Below are positions 12,470-21,237 of a stretch of DNA of 64,000 bases, in pieces. The DNA is from Triops longicaudatus (Eukaryota; Arthropoda; Branchiopoda; Notostraca; Triopsidae). The translations under genes and the position numbers were made by a program. The notes under the pieces were generated by a model. It saw nothing but the letters and a program-made list of their open reading frames with translations. It was not told the DNA's origin and did not search any database. Numbering within the stretch: the stretch's first letter is position 1; every line of letters starts with the position of its first letter. The stretch covers positions 310,001 to 374,000 of the forward strand of contig JAGQDJ010000016.1 of NCBI GenBank assembly GCA_022885665.1. The letters run 5' to 3'.

Positions 12470-12805
12470 ATAACACCTCGCTATAACCGGTTATCTGCTG
12501 TCTGTTGTAACCGGTTACTGTACAAAAATTCACATGGACTGGTCATATGGTATTATATAGTCCAATGCTGGCTATAACGTAGTCTCCGACCACTCTGATG
12601 TCCGTTATAACGAAGTTTTACCTGTACAATAATCTCTGGAATACCCGACAGTTCGTTTTAGCGGAACTCTACCTATTACTGATGTGTCAAATAAAAAAAA
12701 ATTTTGGGTTGAATGAGTACACAAAATGTCCAGTATAATGAACTTTGGATATACCGAATATTTTGCTTCAATCTGGGGGAAGTTCATTATACCGTGATTT
12801 TACTG
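12470..12805. mobile_element. Decayed Tigger-like element with AACCGGTT palindromes
   Basis: The block contains CTCGCTATAACCGGTTATC (12476 onward), GTCCGTTATAACGAAG (12601), CCGACAGTTCGTTTTAGCGG (12646) and an end whose reverse complement reads CAGTAAAATCACGGTATAAT (ending 12805). These are typical subterminal sequences of the Tigger-like family seen at 9.5 kb. Two perfect 12-bp palindromes, ATAACCGGTTAT (12483-12494) and GTAACCGGTTAC (12507-12518), lie near the left edge. No clear target duplication remains. Confidence 0.5.
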
Positions 12806-13529
12806 CATAGGAGGAGTGGGGACGCTTTCGCTCATTTTTCTGCAAGTCGTGCATAGAGAACAAGAGATATGTACTGTATACAGTACTGTAAACACATCCT
12901 CCGCATACCCGAAACGCACGTCTTGCCAATGAGAATCTCGCGGCTTGGAGAACCAAATTTGGGGTCGTCATCGTGTTAGTTCTTTTCCCCTCTTTTGAAC
13001 CAGGTTACTCTTTTCTCTCTCTTGTGCCAACCTTTCTCTCGTGGCTCACCGTGACAGGTGTAGTCAAGATGCCAATTACTTCTCAAGGTATACGAGCATA
13101 AAGCTGCCGTAATTTGTTTTCTCTCATTTCTTGCGCTCCGTGCCTTTGCCCAACGCATACGACGTTGAGGCCGTGTCTGTTGGCCAGGAGGGCGGCGCGA
13201 GGACGGTTTTTGGCGTTTCATATAGGTAAAAGGAGTCTTGGCATTCGGCCTTGTAGCATCATTGAAAAGCCGCAGCTCATATGCAGGTCTTTCCTGTTAT
13301 AAGATTTTTTAAGACTCGGGGAGAAAAGTTATTTTTTCCTGTCTCATTTTCTCGTTTTTCCCCTCCTCTCTCTCTCTCTCTTTTGTATATTTTTTACAAG
13401 CGTAGCCGAAAAAGAACTCCTGGTGGAGTAGTGAAAATAATAAAAAAGGGCGAAAGGAGAAGGCAAGGAGCTACATTTCATTATCATATGAGACAAGGGA
13501 TCGCGTAAATGTGAGTTTAGAGCAGAGCT
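12806..13529. other. Unassigned stretch with CT microsatellite
   Basis: G+C rises through this stretch. It contains (CT)8 at 13366-13381. An 81-codon minus frame (12976-13221), very rich in Arg and Lys, and overlapping plus frames at 13114 and 13281 have no supporting features. Confidence 0.35.
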
Positions 13530-13705
13530 AGTCTGGCCATAGGTGGCTGGGCACTCAGATCGCTGAGTACTTAACCCTATAAGGCGTCTGCAATTGGGGG
13601 TTTCTTTGGTTATCCCGATGTCGATAACCGTGGGGATTGGTTTCCGCGTAGTAAATCCTGACTACTCAAATGGGGAGCCCCTTTTTCTTTCGCAAAAGGG
13701 TAACT
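13530..13705 (+). ncRNA. Candidate structured RNA: four adjacent perfect hairpins
   Basis: Within 150 bp there are four perfect stems: ACTCAG/CTGAGT (13553-13558 with 13563-13568, 4-nt loop), GGTTATC/GATAACC (13608-13614 with 13623-13629, 8-nt loop), GTAGT/ACTAC (13648-13652 with 13661-13665, 8-nt loop) and CCCTTTT/AAAAGGG (13679-13685 with 13694-13700, 8-nt loop). Three share the same loop length. I could not match it to U1, U2, U4, U5, 5S, 7SK, U3 or SRP RNA. A snoRNA, snRNA-like gene or spliced-leader-type RNA is conceivable but not shown. No TATA or PSE/TSE-like element was identified. Strand is not fixed by the stems. Confidence 0.25.
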
Positions 13706-13910
13706 AACTGAGGGGGGATATGATGCATTTCAAACGGACATTACCGCAGCAGCCAACATCGAACCAAACGGCACACACACACATACAACCTAAAATGAAA
13801 GAGGGGGGCACCTCTTTTTACACTGAGGAACCACACACACGCCCGGGTTATTCGCCATTCTCATCCTCCGCGTCTTTTTCAGCGGCCCCACAAAACTTTG
13901 AGAGCCGGGG

Positions 13911-14603
13911 TTAAAGGAGCCAACACAGAGCATAAAAGGACGGTGCCATCCTCTGGGTACCAGCATCCCCATGCCGTACCTTCTTCATTCGCAACTCGAC
14001 AGCAATCGACACACACTCAACACAAACACACCGAAACACCTTGCTGGATCGAAATCTTGGCCGAAATTCCAAACCTACCAACCGCAGCTCCCTGATTTGC
14101 AGACACAGCAGCCGAAACCCAGTGGAAGATGGACCGAAAAACGGAGTGGGGAATGGCATCTGGCGTTCTTCAAGTCGTGACAAAACTTCGCAAAAAAGTG
14201 AAACGTCCCCGTACCCCGAAACAGGGAGGAAGGAAGGGAGGGGAAACGACGTATACAAGACAAAAAACACCACTGTTTGGGGCATTTTTTGCTGTGATCG
14301 AATATCTGGCAATCCAATAGCCGTGCTGGTAATGCTATTGTGGCTGTACCTTTTTTTGGGGTCCAAGAAACTCGTATCAGAGGACAAAAAAGAAACAAAA
14401 AACAGTTCAGTGTTGCCTTTCTGCAAGTGCAATAAGCCCTGAGATTGGGACGATGCGACAACCGTTGGCTCGTACTTTGTCAGGTAACATCTTTCGGCTT
14501 TTGTTGGTAAATTACGATTCGAGTTTCCCTGCACTTTTTTGCAAAGCTTCGACCGTTTATACTCGACATCGCAGCGTCTTATCTTAACGCGTTCCCCTGT
14601 CAA
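13911..14603 (-). CDS. Longest minus-strand open frame (230 codons), doubtful
   Basis: This frame stays open for 230 codons, but it opens with TTG rather than ATG; the first ATGs lie far inside (for example a Met-Pro-Gln-Thr segment around residue 106). The plus strand here is rich in A and C (ACACAC runs), which makes the minus strand T/G-rich and lowers stop frequency. Shorter frames are open on the opposite strand over the same DNA (14041-14442). The translation has a basic N-terminal part, a hydrophobic middle and a Cys-Val-rich C-terminal part, with no recognised domain. Chance from composition is the likeliest explanation; an unspliced exon in a GC-rich gene start is the alternative. 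Confidence 0.15.
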   Translation of the reverse strand: MTGERVKIRRCDVEYKRSKLCKKVQGNSNRNLPTKAERCYLTKYEPTVVASSQSQGLLHLQKGNTELFFVSFLSSDTSFLDPKKRYSHNSITSTAIGLPDIRSQQKMPQTVVFFVLYTSFPLPSFLPVSGYGDVSLFCEVLSRLEERQMPFPTPFFGPSSTGFRLLCLQIRELRLVGLEFRPRFRSSKVFRCVCVECVSIAVELRMKKVRHGDAGTQRMAPSFYALCWLL

Positions 14604-14749
14604 ACGCTGTACCGTTTATTTTCAGACAAAAACGACTACTTTTGCTCGTTTTGATTCGGTTTATTTTTGTACATTTTAGCAACCGGTCTCGTTATCGATA
14701 AGCGTTCGAATTACAAAGCTGAAGGCGCTTTTTGAGTTTTCAGGAAGGC

Positions 14750-14788
14750 GGTTAAACGAGTAGAAACTTGGGTTAAACGAGTAGAAAC
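14750..14788. repeat. 18-bp direct repeat, 21-bp period
   Basis: GGTTAAACGAGTAGAAAC occurs twice in tandem (14750-14767 and 14771-14788), separated by TTG. The copies are identical, so the duplication is recent or constrained. Confidence 0.7.
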
Positions 14789-17646
14789 GATCGATGGATT
14801 TATGACACGTGTTTCATCCTGTAGTATTGACTTAGACGAAAGGGCCAGAAGACCGCACCAGGCCTATTAATTAGACCATGGTGAAGGTGGACGAGGAGGA
14901 GGAAAAAAGATGCGTGTTTGATAAGGTACTGCCAGGACGAAGTTACACAGCAAAGCACCGGTAAACTCCCCACCCCATAACGCCCCTTGCAGGCACAAGT
15001 CGCTTGCTTTTTGGCGATTCACATAGAAGTGGCTCGGTGCTAAGCCACAACAGTTGGCTTCTGCGGTTGTGGGTGGCGATAATCACAAACCCGAGCTTGA
15101 TTTAGCTTCACTTTTTTTTCTACTTTGCCCTGGCGTTGTGCTTATTCGGTGTGCGTGAGAGGAGCTGATTTGTTCCGTATTTGGGGGGGGGGGAAGTTGC
15201 GCTTGACTTACGAGTACGCCTTGTCATGTACTCCAGCCCAACAAAGAACCCAATTAAGGTAAAACTAATTCTTATACCCACACGCATTTTTATGAACATA
15301 CAGGAAAAGGAGACTCCTTTCATAGAGTAAGATAGCTTCGGTCGCTAATGGCGCACCTTGCGCCGTGTGGACCCCAATAATAGACGTGTGCTTTTTTATT
15401 CGTGTGCATGACATCAGTGTGTATTTCCTGGCAAGATAATAGCGTACACAGCAATGTATAACGATTTGTAGATGAAAGACTCGTATAACAATAGTCGTCA
15501 ATTGTGAAAGATTTTTACAACGATTTGCGCCAATCACGAAGAATTCAAAGTAAACGTACGTACGAACAGGAACGAAACAAAAAAGTAAAAGCAGTTCAGG
15601 AAAAGCTTGTTTGAACATGTTTCGTTGTGGGCTTAGAGGCAAAATTTCTTATATGTTGTTTGGTTGAATTCGTGACCAGTTGTTGGATGTGAGAATTTGA
15701 GGCGATTTTGACCTCGGTTGTACTTCCGACGTAGGTTTGCGTGGAAGGGTTAGGCCTCATGAACGTCAGTTTCCAGAAGCCCCAGCTGTGTGTCAACTCG
15801 AGTGCCACTGATAAGGAAAACAGGCCATCCTTTCTGGTTTGGCGGCATCCTTTTCAGTTCTTAGCGCGCTTTTGCGAAAATTCGGCTCGAATTGACCTTC
15901 TGGTGTGTTTCAGTGGACGGGTTTCTGTTTTAACTCCTTTTGTGCTTGAATGTTGACCCAAGAGGCAAACAAATCTGAAACGAAGAGAAAAGAAACTCGA
16001 TTTTCAGGTATGAAAAGGACAGATAACGTTTTCAGGGGTCATTTCTGCAACAAAAAGGTTATTTCAGTATAAACAAATATTGGCTTAGCTCGAACGCAAG
16101 TGTGCGTGGTTAATATAATAAATCAATACTCCTGAAAAGCTTGTTCAAAGAATACTTGTTTCTAGGTTTTGTGTAGTACGACTGTCGTAGTCTTTGTTTT
16201 AGATTGATTAGGTAGTAGACGAATATACCGACAATAAACAGTTCGTAAATAAACGCGGGTGAAGAGTTTTAGTAAAATTTATAAGAGAATATCCGTCACA
16301 GGAATTTGAGTTAGATTTGCATGTGAATGACGCTTGTCTTTTTTTTTGTTTTTGTTTCGGGAAACAAAATACGACTCTACTTATAATTACATCTATTTGC
16401 ATGGTTCACAGCCCTGATACACTGTCGGTAGATACGCGTCTGGTGTTAATTACAGTCTTTTGAACGGCTCATAGAAAGATAATGGATGAGATGTCAGAAT
16501 AAGTATGTAAAACATTGCGAAATGGAGAGGTGTATTGTGGGCCACAGTATTTCTTTTCTTTAGGGTTTGTAGAGTACTATATACTGAACAACCTAGTTGG
16601 TTGTACACATATGTTACACGCACAAAACATGGTTGTAGAGAAAGAATTGCCAAGGGCTTAAAATACTCGAATTTACATTTGTCTGGAGATGATTTCAGAC
16701 TGAATTTAGAGTACAGGAGATAGGTTGATAATAGGATTAAAATTATTAGAAGTTTGCATAAGAATAAGATAGATGCTCGAAATTAAAATCCTTGCGAGTT
16801 AACACATCTGTGTTGTAGTTAATAACACTTCAGTTAATCCGTAGTAGTGAACAATACATTTGTTAGGCAATAGTTGAAACAACAGTAGGTTGAATGGTAT
16901 TCGTGTCGGATTATAAGAGCTTTCTTTTTGTTGTGTACCAGATTACAGCTTCTTGGACACCAATTTTACGCTTGTACGTATAGCGAATTATTGATACGCT
17001 TACAGTGATATCCAGCTTAGTATGGTATTAGCATTGTGAATATATGAAAATAAGCGTCACGAGACAACACATGTTTACACAAGATTAGTGACTCGTGTTT
17101 TAGTCTTCAAAATGCACGTGCGTAACAATGAACACTGAAAACGACCAGAAAACCGAACATATTGTTAAAACTTAGCTTCAAATAGGGTATGTAGCAGTGT
17201 ACGTTAGCGGGCTTTGTTCAGATACGCTTTGTTAACTGTTTTAGAACACTGAGGCAAACTTCGAAGCTCCATAATAGCAGTTCCTTTGGAAATGTGTGGC
17301 AATTATTCTCTCATCTTTTCCTCAAAAAGTAAATAAACTAAAATAATACAAATAAATAAACAAGGTTTAGTTTTTTTGCTGAAAAAGAGCGACTGAACGG
17401 GCAAAACGAGATTTTTTTAAAAAAAGTTTGAAGCCATCGTAGTTGTACATGTCATTGGACTTGAATTAGTAACCGCTTTCGTTGTCGAAGCATATAATTC
17501 ACTTCAGATTTTTAAACTTTTTCTCGTGTGTGTTGACTAAGATGGTCATGAAGCAGCAAATTCGCCAGAATTGCAGAACAAAACTGCTTAAGCATCCAAA
17601 ACGCTAATAGATGTGTAGAAGCAAGCTTTGTTTTTTTTTTGGTGTG
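14789..17646. other. Mostly non-coding; hairpin and short frame
   Basis: A perfect 6-bp stem with an 8-nt loop (GTGGCT/AGCCAC) lies at 15029-15048. A run of 11 G is at 15183-15193. A 28-codon ORF with good start context (CCATGG) begins at 14878, encoding an acidic Asp-Glu run followed by Lys-Arg-Cys; it is too short to judge. Frames of 125 (15265-15642, minus) and 71 codons (15741-15956, plus) overlap low-complexity sequence. From 16.2 to 17.6 kb the DNA is AT-rich and appears empty. Confidence 0.35.
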
Positions 17647-17830
17647 CAGTAGAATCTCTTTACGGAAACCTGTAGAATATCTTTATTTAACGAAACAACG
17701 GCTTGTAAAGTCGCTATTATAAAGTCCTGTGCCGTGTCCGTAGAATGAAAAGCGTCTGATAAAACAAACTTAGAGTATACCGATTTTTTAGAGGTGGGAG
17801 TACCGGTAGGTTCGTTATAAGGAGCTTCTT
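17647..17830. mobile_element. Tigger-like remnant
   Basis: The left edge CAGTAGAATCTCTTTACGG (17647 onward) and the right part, containing GGTTCGTTATAAGGAG (about 17810), resemble the ends of the Tigger-like family at 9.5-12.8 kb. Boundaries are approximate and no TA duplication is clear. Confidence 0.4.
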
Positions 17831-18359
17831 CTAATATTTTTCCTGTAGCAATTGACCAGGAAATCAATTTTCCCGAATCTAAGCCGTTTACTTTGATTTT
17901 TATTTCTCATAAAAACAAACACGTTGGTGATCGTATTCATTACGGTCCGGATTTAGTAAGAACAGCGTTTCTAGAATTTGCAGGCAAGTTGGCTTCATTC
18001 TTGCTATCCAGTTTGCGCAACGATGTTTATTTGAGTTAGCTGTTAAGCGTTGTAGCTATTTCAGAAGCGTCATGCCTCAGAACTCCATTCCATTTTTCGT
18101 TTTTTTTTCCCAACGCAAATCGTCTCACAATGGTAGTACTCATCTTTCACCTAACAAGAAGGCTTCAAAACTCATGGCTGCTTAAACATGCCTTGGACGA
18201 ACCCCTTCATTAACCCGCAGAACGAACCCCCTCAAGCACGGGTATGATTTCTACATGCGCGCTTTCGACTTAATTGCCGATAAAGCTTACTTTCAATAGT
18301 AATTATATAGCTTAAGCCCTAGCTTCAGTAACGAGGACTGCCAAACCTCCGCAACGTTT
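17831..18359. other. Unassigned stretch
   Basis: No gene or repeat is supported. If the CRE/CCAAT promoter just to the right drives leftward transcription, this would be its first exon and intron; a possible minus-strand donor (AAA|GTAAGC) sits near 18294. Confidence 0.3.
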
Positions 18360-18460
18360 TCTGCGAGTGACGCCCTCGATCGCCTCCTTCATTAAACGCA
18401 CTAACTGGCTATGACGTCACGCGTTGAATTCATTGTTCCCCTATTGGCTCCATGTTACTT
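18360..18460 (-). promoter_or_regulatory. CRE plus CCAAT promoter candidate
   Basis: A perfect palindromic CRE (TGACGTCA, 18412-18419) lies 24 bp from an ATTGG box (18443-18447, i.e. CCAAT on the minus strand), in CpG-containing sequence. In animal promoters a CCAAT box commonly precedes a CRE by this kind of distance, so leftward transcription starting near 18370 fits best. Rightward transcription from a TATATA box near 18688 is the alternative. No coding exon was identified on either side. Confidence 0.35.
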
Positions 18461-19160
18461 TCATGTCAATTCCCCTGTCTATGCCAGATTTAGAGCCTTC
18501 ATTTTTTCTCCGTGTTGCCTCTCCTTTCCTTGTACACGACTGTATTAGCATTTTAAATATCGCGAGCCCCACAAATTCTCTATAATTTCTCCGGCTGGTC
18601 CCGTCAAAAGCGTATCCAAAGCATTTTCTAGCGAAACGCCCCATACGTTTCAACCTCCGTGGCATACATACAACATGCCCAGACTATATAGCCAGGCTTG
18701 GAAAACACACCTTGTGGTTCTTGTCTACGACCACATCGTGTTTCTCCCGCTTCTTTATTGATAAGCGCAAAGGATTTTTCCTTTTTTTTCTGTCCAGGCC
18801 CCAGCTAAGTTATGCCATTTGCGAGAGAGCGAGAGAAAGAGTTGCATGCTTGAATATAATATATTTTATGGCCAGTCAGCCAATCCCTGGTCAAGTTTTT
18901 TTTTTCGTCTCTTTTTTTGGCCCGTTTTGAAAGTCCCAAACGAAAAAAAAAATGCTGAAATGCGCTATTTTTTGGAATGCATATTGAGGTGGAGTCCATA
19001 TTTAAGGTAGTCTTATACCACCTTACTTTCTTTACCACGGACGAATACTTCTTTTATGAAGCTCCAGACTAATGAGTTCCCCCTAGTATATACCTTGCAT
19101 TTTGTTGGCCTGAGCTCTGTAATCAAAAAACGCTCGGTGAAGGGAGGGTAAAAGAGGGGC
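18461..19160. other. Low-complexity GC-moderate stretch
   Basis: Contains runs of T and A around 18890-18955 and a purine repeat (GAGAGAGCGAGAGAAAGAG, 18820s). The overlapping 60-77-codon frames at 18441-18665 (minus), 18712-18930 (plus) and 18805-19038 (minus) have no family match I can see. Confidence 0.35.
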
Positions 19161-19168
19161 TATATATA
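19161..19168 (+). promoter_or_regulatory. TATA box upstream of a short ORF
   Basis: CTATATATAC forms a TATA box about 30 bp before a possible start near 19190, and about 120 bp before the ATG at 19290. The spacing would give a leader of about 100 nt. There is no other promoter motif close by. Confidence 0.3.
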
Positions 19169-19289
19169 CACAACGTGGGGAGAATGCCAAGACTCTGGGC
19201 TCACGTGTAATAAAAAAAAGTAAGAGAACCACCCGTTTTTCATATTCGGAAGGAGAAAAAATAAAAAAAAAAAAACATGGTGGGTGAAA

Positions 19290-19457
19290 ATGGCGCGATT
19301 TGCTGAGCAAGTCGGTGGGGTACGTCCTCTTCCATTGTTGGAGGACGTGGAGGCAGCCAAACGGCAGCCAGGAACCGGAGGGGTCATTATTATTCTGAAC
19401 GCGTGGCCTTTGCCCATAAGAACCCAGAGGGTTTTTAACCCAGTAAAGGGGAAATAG
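19290..19457 (+). CDS. Candidate 55-residue ORF, unknown function
   Basis: ATG at 19290 has strong start context (AAAATGG). The 55-residue product has an acidic/helical middle (Leu-Leu-Glu-Asp-Val-Glu-Ala-Ala-Lys) and a hydrophobic Ile-Ile-Ile-Leu segment. After its TAG and a second TAG two codons later, the same frame is open again to 19667 (next entry). That gives about 126 codons with stops only at one point, which could mean a pseudogene or an exon plus retained sequence. A perfect 8-bp inverted repeat (ACGTCCTC/GAGGACGT, 19322-19329 with 19341-19348) lies inside the ORF. The minus strand is also open here, so chance in GC-rich DNA remains possible. Confidence 0.25.
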   Translation: MARFAEQVGGVRPLPLLEDVEAAKRQPGTGGVIIILNAWPLPIRTQRVFNPVKGK

Positions 19458-19463
19458 CCCTAG

Positions 19464-19670
19464 CGCGCCCAGGACCGACATAACCGGGCTCGCTCATTTG
19501 TTCCGCGGTCGTTAAAGTTGACGATGAGACCCCGGTCGGCGAGGAGGAGCTCGTCACGCTTCATAGCCAGCAATCCAATCGAGGACGAGGGCTTTAGGGC
19601 CTTCCCGAGTAAACTAGTCTGGAAGAAAATGACAAGCCGCCCCGAAGTTTTAAGTTATTCCAATCCCTAA
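19464..19670 (+). CDS. Same-frame continuation, ends TAA
   Basis: This stretch continues the reading frame of the ORF at 19290 after two stops and stays open to a TAA at 19668-19670. Its own ATG at 19524 would give 48 residues, beginning Met-Arg-Pro-Arg and rich in Arg and Ser, then a Ser-Asn-Pro-Ile-Glu-Asp-Glu segment. No family is recognised. The value of the entry is the frame agreement with the upstream ORF. Confidence 0.2.
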   Translation, partial: RAQDRHNRARSFVPRSLKLTMRPRSARRSSSRFIASNPIEDEGFRAFPSKLVWKKMTSRPEVLSYSNP

Positions 19671-20104
19671 ACTTTCAGCGACCTGCTTTTTTGCAGTAAG
19701 CGTTTTATAACGTTTTGGGGGACCCGAAAGGTTGGATTTAAGATTCGGGCCCGTTTGCAGCTTTCTAGCCAATAAATGAGCCCCGTTGTATTTTCTTTTA
19801 TTTCAGGGACTGAGAATAATTTTTTGTTATTTAAATTTCAGCCAACTTTGCGAGGCGAGACACAAAAACTGGATGGTAAATTAGGGTTATCGCCTTTAAT
19901 ATGGGCTATCGTGGTAGCTAGGAGAATTGTGGTGTTGGAGGGAGAAAGGAGTGGGGAAAAAGGAGAAAAAAGCTTTGTTGGGAGAGAAATCACAGCCAGG
20001 CGCCAAATGGCTGGACTTTGGGAGTTGAGGAGCTTGAGTTTTGCTGACGTGGAGTGAAGCTATAATTTAACTGCTTTTTGAAGCTTCTATTTCCTTTTGG
20101 TAGC
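19671..20104. other. Unassigned purine-rich stretch
   Basis: The plus strand becomes purine-rich (GGAGAAAGG patches). A 93-codon plus frame (19776-20057) starts at a possible ATG (GAGCCCC context around 19776) but has no recognisable feature. Confidence 0.3.
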
Positions 20105-20413
20105 ATGGCAGAAAAAAAAACAGGAGAGAAAGAGGCTTTCGGGGATGAGAAAAAACAGCTTTGTTTCGGACTGGGAGGCCACGTCTGCAGCAGCAGCAAT
20201 AGCCTGAGTACAATTTCGTGTTTGGTAGCTGAATTTGGGGGCGAATTTGGGCTAAAGTGGAACAAGGAGCTTTTGAGGGAAGAAATGCGGCCTTCCGTGG
20301 GAAAACTTTTGAAAGGACGTTCTGCTGAATTTATGGCAAAATTTGGAATAGTTTTTAGAGGGATTTTCGAGTATGAAACTAGCGCGGTGAAGCCATTTAA
20401 ACTGGATTTTTGA
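20105..20413 (+). CDS. Candidate 102-residue ORF, unknown function
   Basis: ATG at 20105 lies in good context (AGCATGG). The frame runs 102 residues to TGA: a Lys/Glu-rich start, a Gly-Leu-Gly-Gly segment with two cysteines, a Ser/Asn run, then a Glu/Lys-rich C-terminal half with Phe-Gly-Ile-Val-Phe-Arg. The plus strand is purine-rich, which biases the product towards Lys, Glu and Gly. No domain is recognised and no donor or promoter was placed. Confidence 0.2.
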   Translation: MAEKKTGEKEAFGDEKKQLCFGLGGHVCSSSNSLSTISCLVAEFGGEFGLKWNKELLREEMRPSVGKLLKGRSAEFMAKFGIVFRGIFEYETSAVKPFKLDF

Positions 20414-21081
20414 CTATTTTCTCAGGAAATTTAGCTACTTGAATAATTTGAGTGTTAAACTTCGCTTAGGACATTGATATAACGGCCAAAAAATACTAAA
20501 GGAAAGAAGCGAAATTATTTTTCTTATAATAGTGATATTTTAAATGGAAAGAGTTTATTTGTGAGTCATTACCAAAAAAATAAGGAAATTACACTTTGGG
20601 CAGTTTGTCTCGCTTTTTCTAGTGAGAACAATATTAGTTTTGCCAAAATGTAGAAAACTAAGGTTATTTCTTTGATTTTGACTTGAGCGTAAATAATTTC
20701 TGCCTTTAATAGCCATAAGCCATTAATTGGGTTTTGTATTATCAAACGGCTCAAGCAACAGTTTTTTTTTCGCAATTCAAATATAATTTCTATATTGCGT
20801 AATTTTCAGTAAGAATTTTTCTTCGATCAAATTGGTGCTACTATGAAAAAAAGCCTCGCTTCTTTCTCTTCAATTAATTAAGATTTATGGCTAATAAACG
20901 TAAGTTTTAAACCAACATTGGTTTATTTTGAGTTTCAAAATTTAAGCAGAAATGAAATAAAATCCTAACGATTTCTGCGTTCAGAACAAAGCATTTGAAA
21001 TGTTTTTATTCATTAGAATCTTAAGTAGAACTGTCATTTATCAAAAGTGTGTATTTTTGGGTACAGGAGTAAAAAGTCTAG
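20414..21081. other. AT-rich gene-poor stretch
   Basis: No gene, RNA or repeat seen. Confidence 0.5.
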
Positions 21082-21119
21082 TAGGCCGTTTCTGGTACTC
21101 GGCTTAGCCGTGCGGCCTA
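21082..21119. repeat. Nested GC-rich hairpin
   Basis: An outer perfect 7-bp stem TAGGCCG/CGGCCTA (21082-21088 with 21113-21119) encloses an inner CGGC/GCCG stem (21100-21103 with 21107-21110). It stands out in AT-rich surroundings. A hairpin RNA or a remnant of a transposon end are possible. Confidence 0.45.
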
Positions 21120-21179
21120 ATTTGCGCTCGTAGCATATATTTTAGGATGCTGGGCGCTCCTGATCAGTTTTTCTCGTAG

Positions 21180-21237
21180 ATTTTCAAATGAATTTTCAAA
21201 TGAATCTGCAATTTTCAAATTGCAGATTTTCAAATGA
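21180..21237. repeat. ATTTTCAAATGA repeats with 11-bp palindrome
   Basis: ATTTTCAAATGA occurs at 21180-21191, 21192-21203 and 21226-21237, with a partial copy at 21211-21220. In the middle is a near-perfect palindrome: ATCTGCAATTT (21204-21214) and AAATTGCAGAT (21217-21227) around a 2-nt centre. The palindrome probably arose by inversion within the tandem array; it would form a cruciform or a tight hairpin. Confidence 0.65.

Noticed and set aside
13530..13705. A specific snRNA, 5S, SRP or spliced-leader RNA identity for the hairpin cluster
   Set aside because: No diagnostic sequence (such as an Sm site flanked by the right stems, or 5S internal boxes) could be matched; kept only as an unidentified structured RNA candidate.
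15265..15642. 125-codon minus-strand frame
   Set aside because: No ATG-supported start or domain, and hydrophobic residues follow from T-rich DNA.
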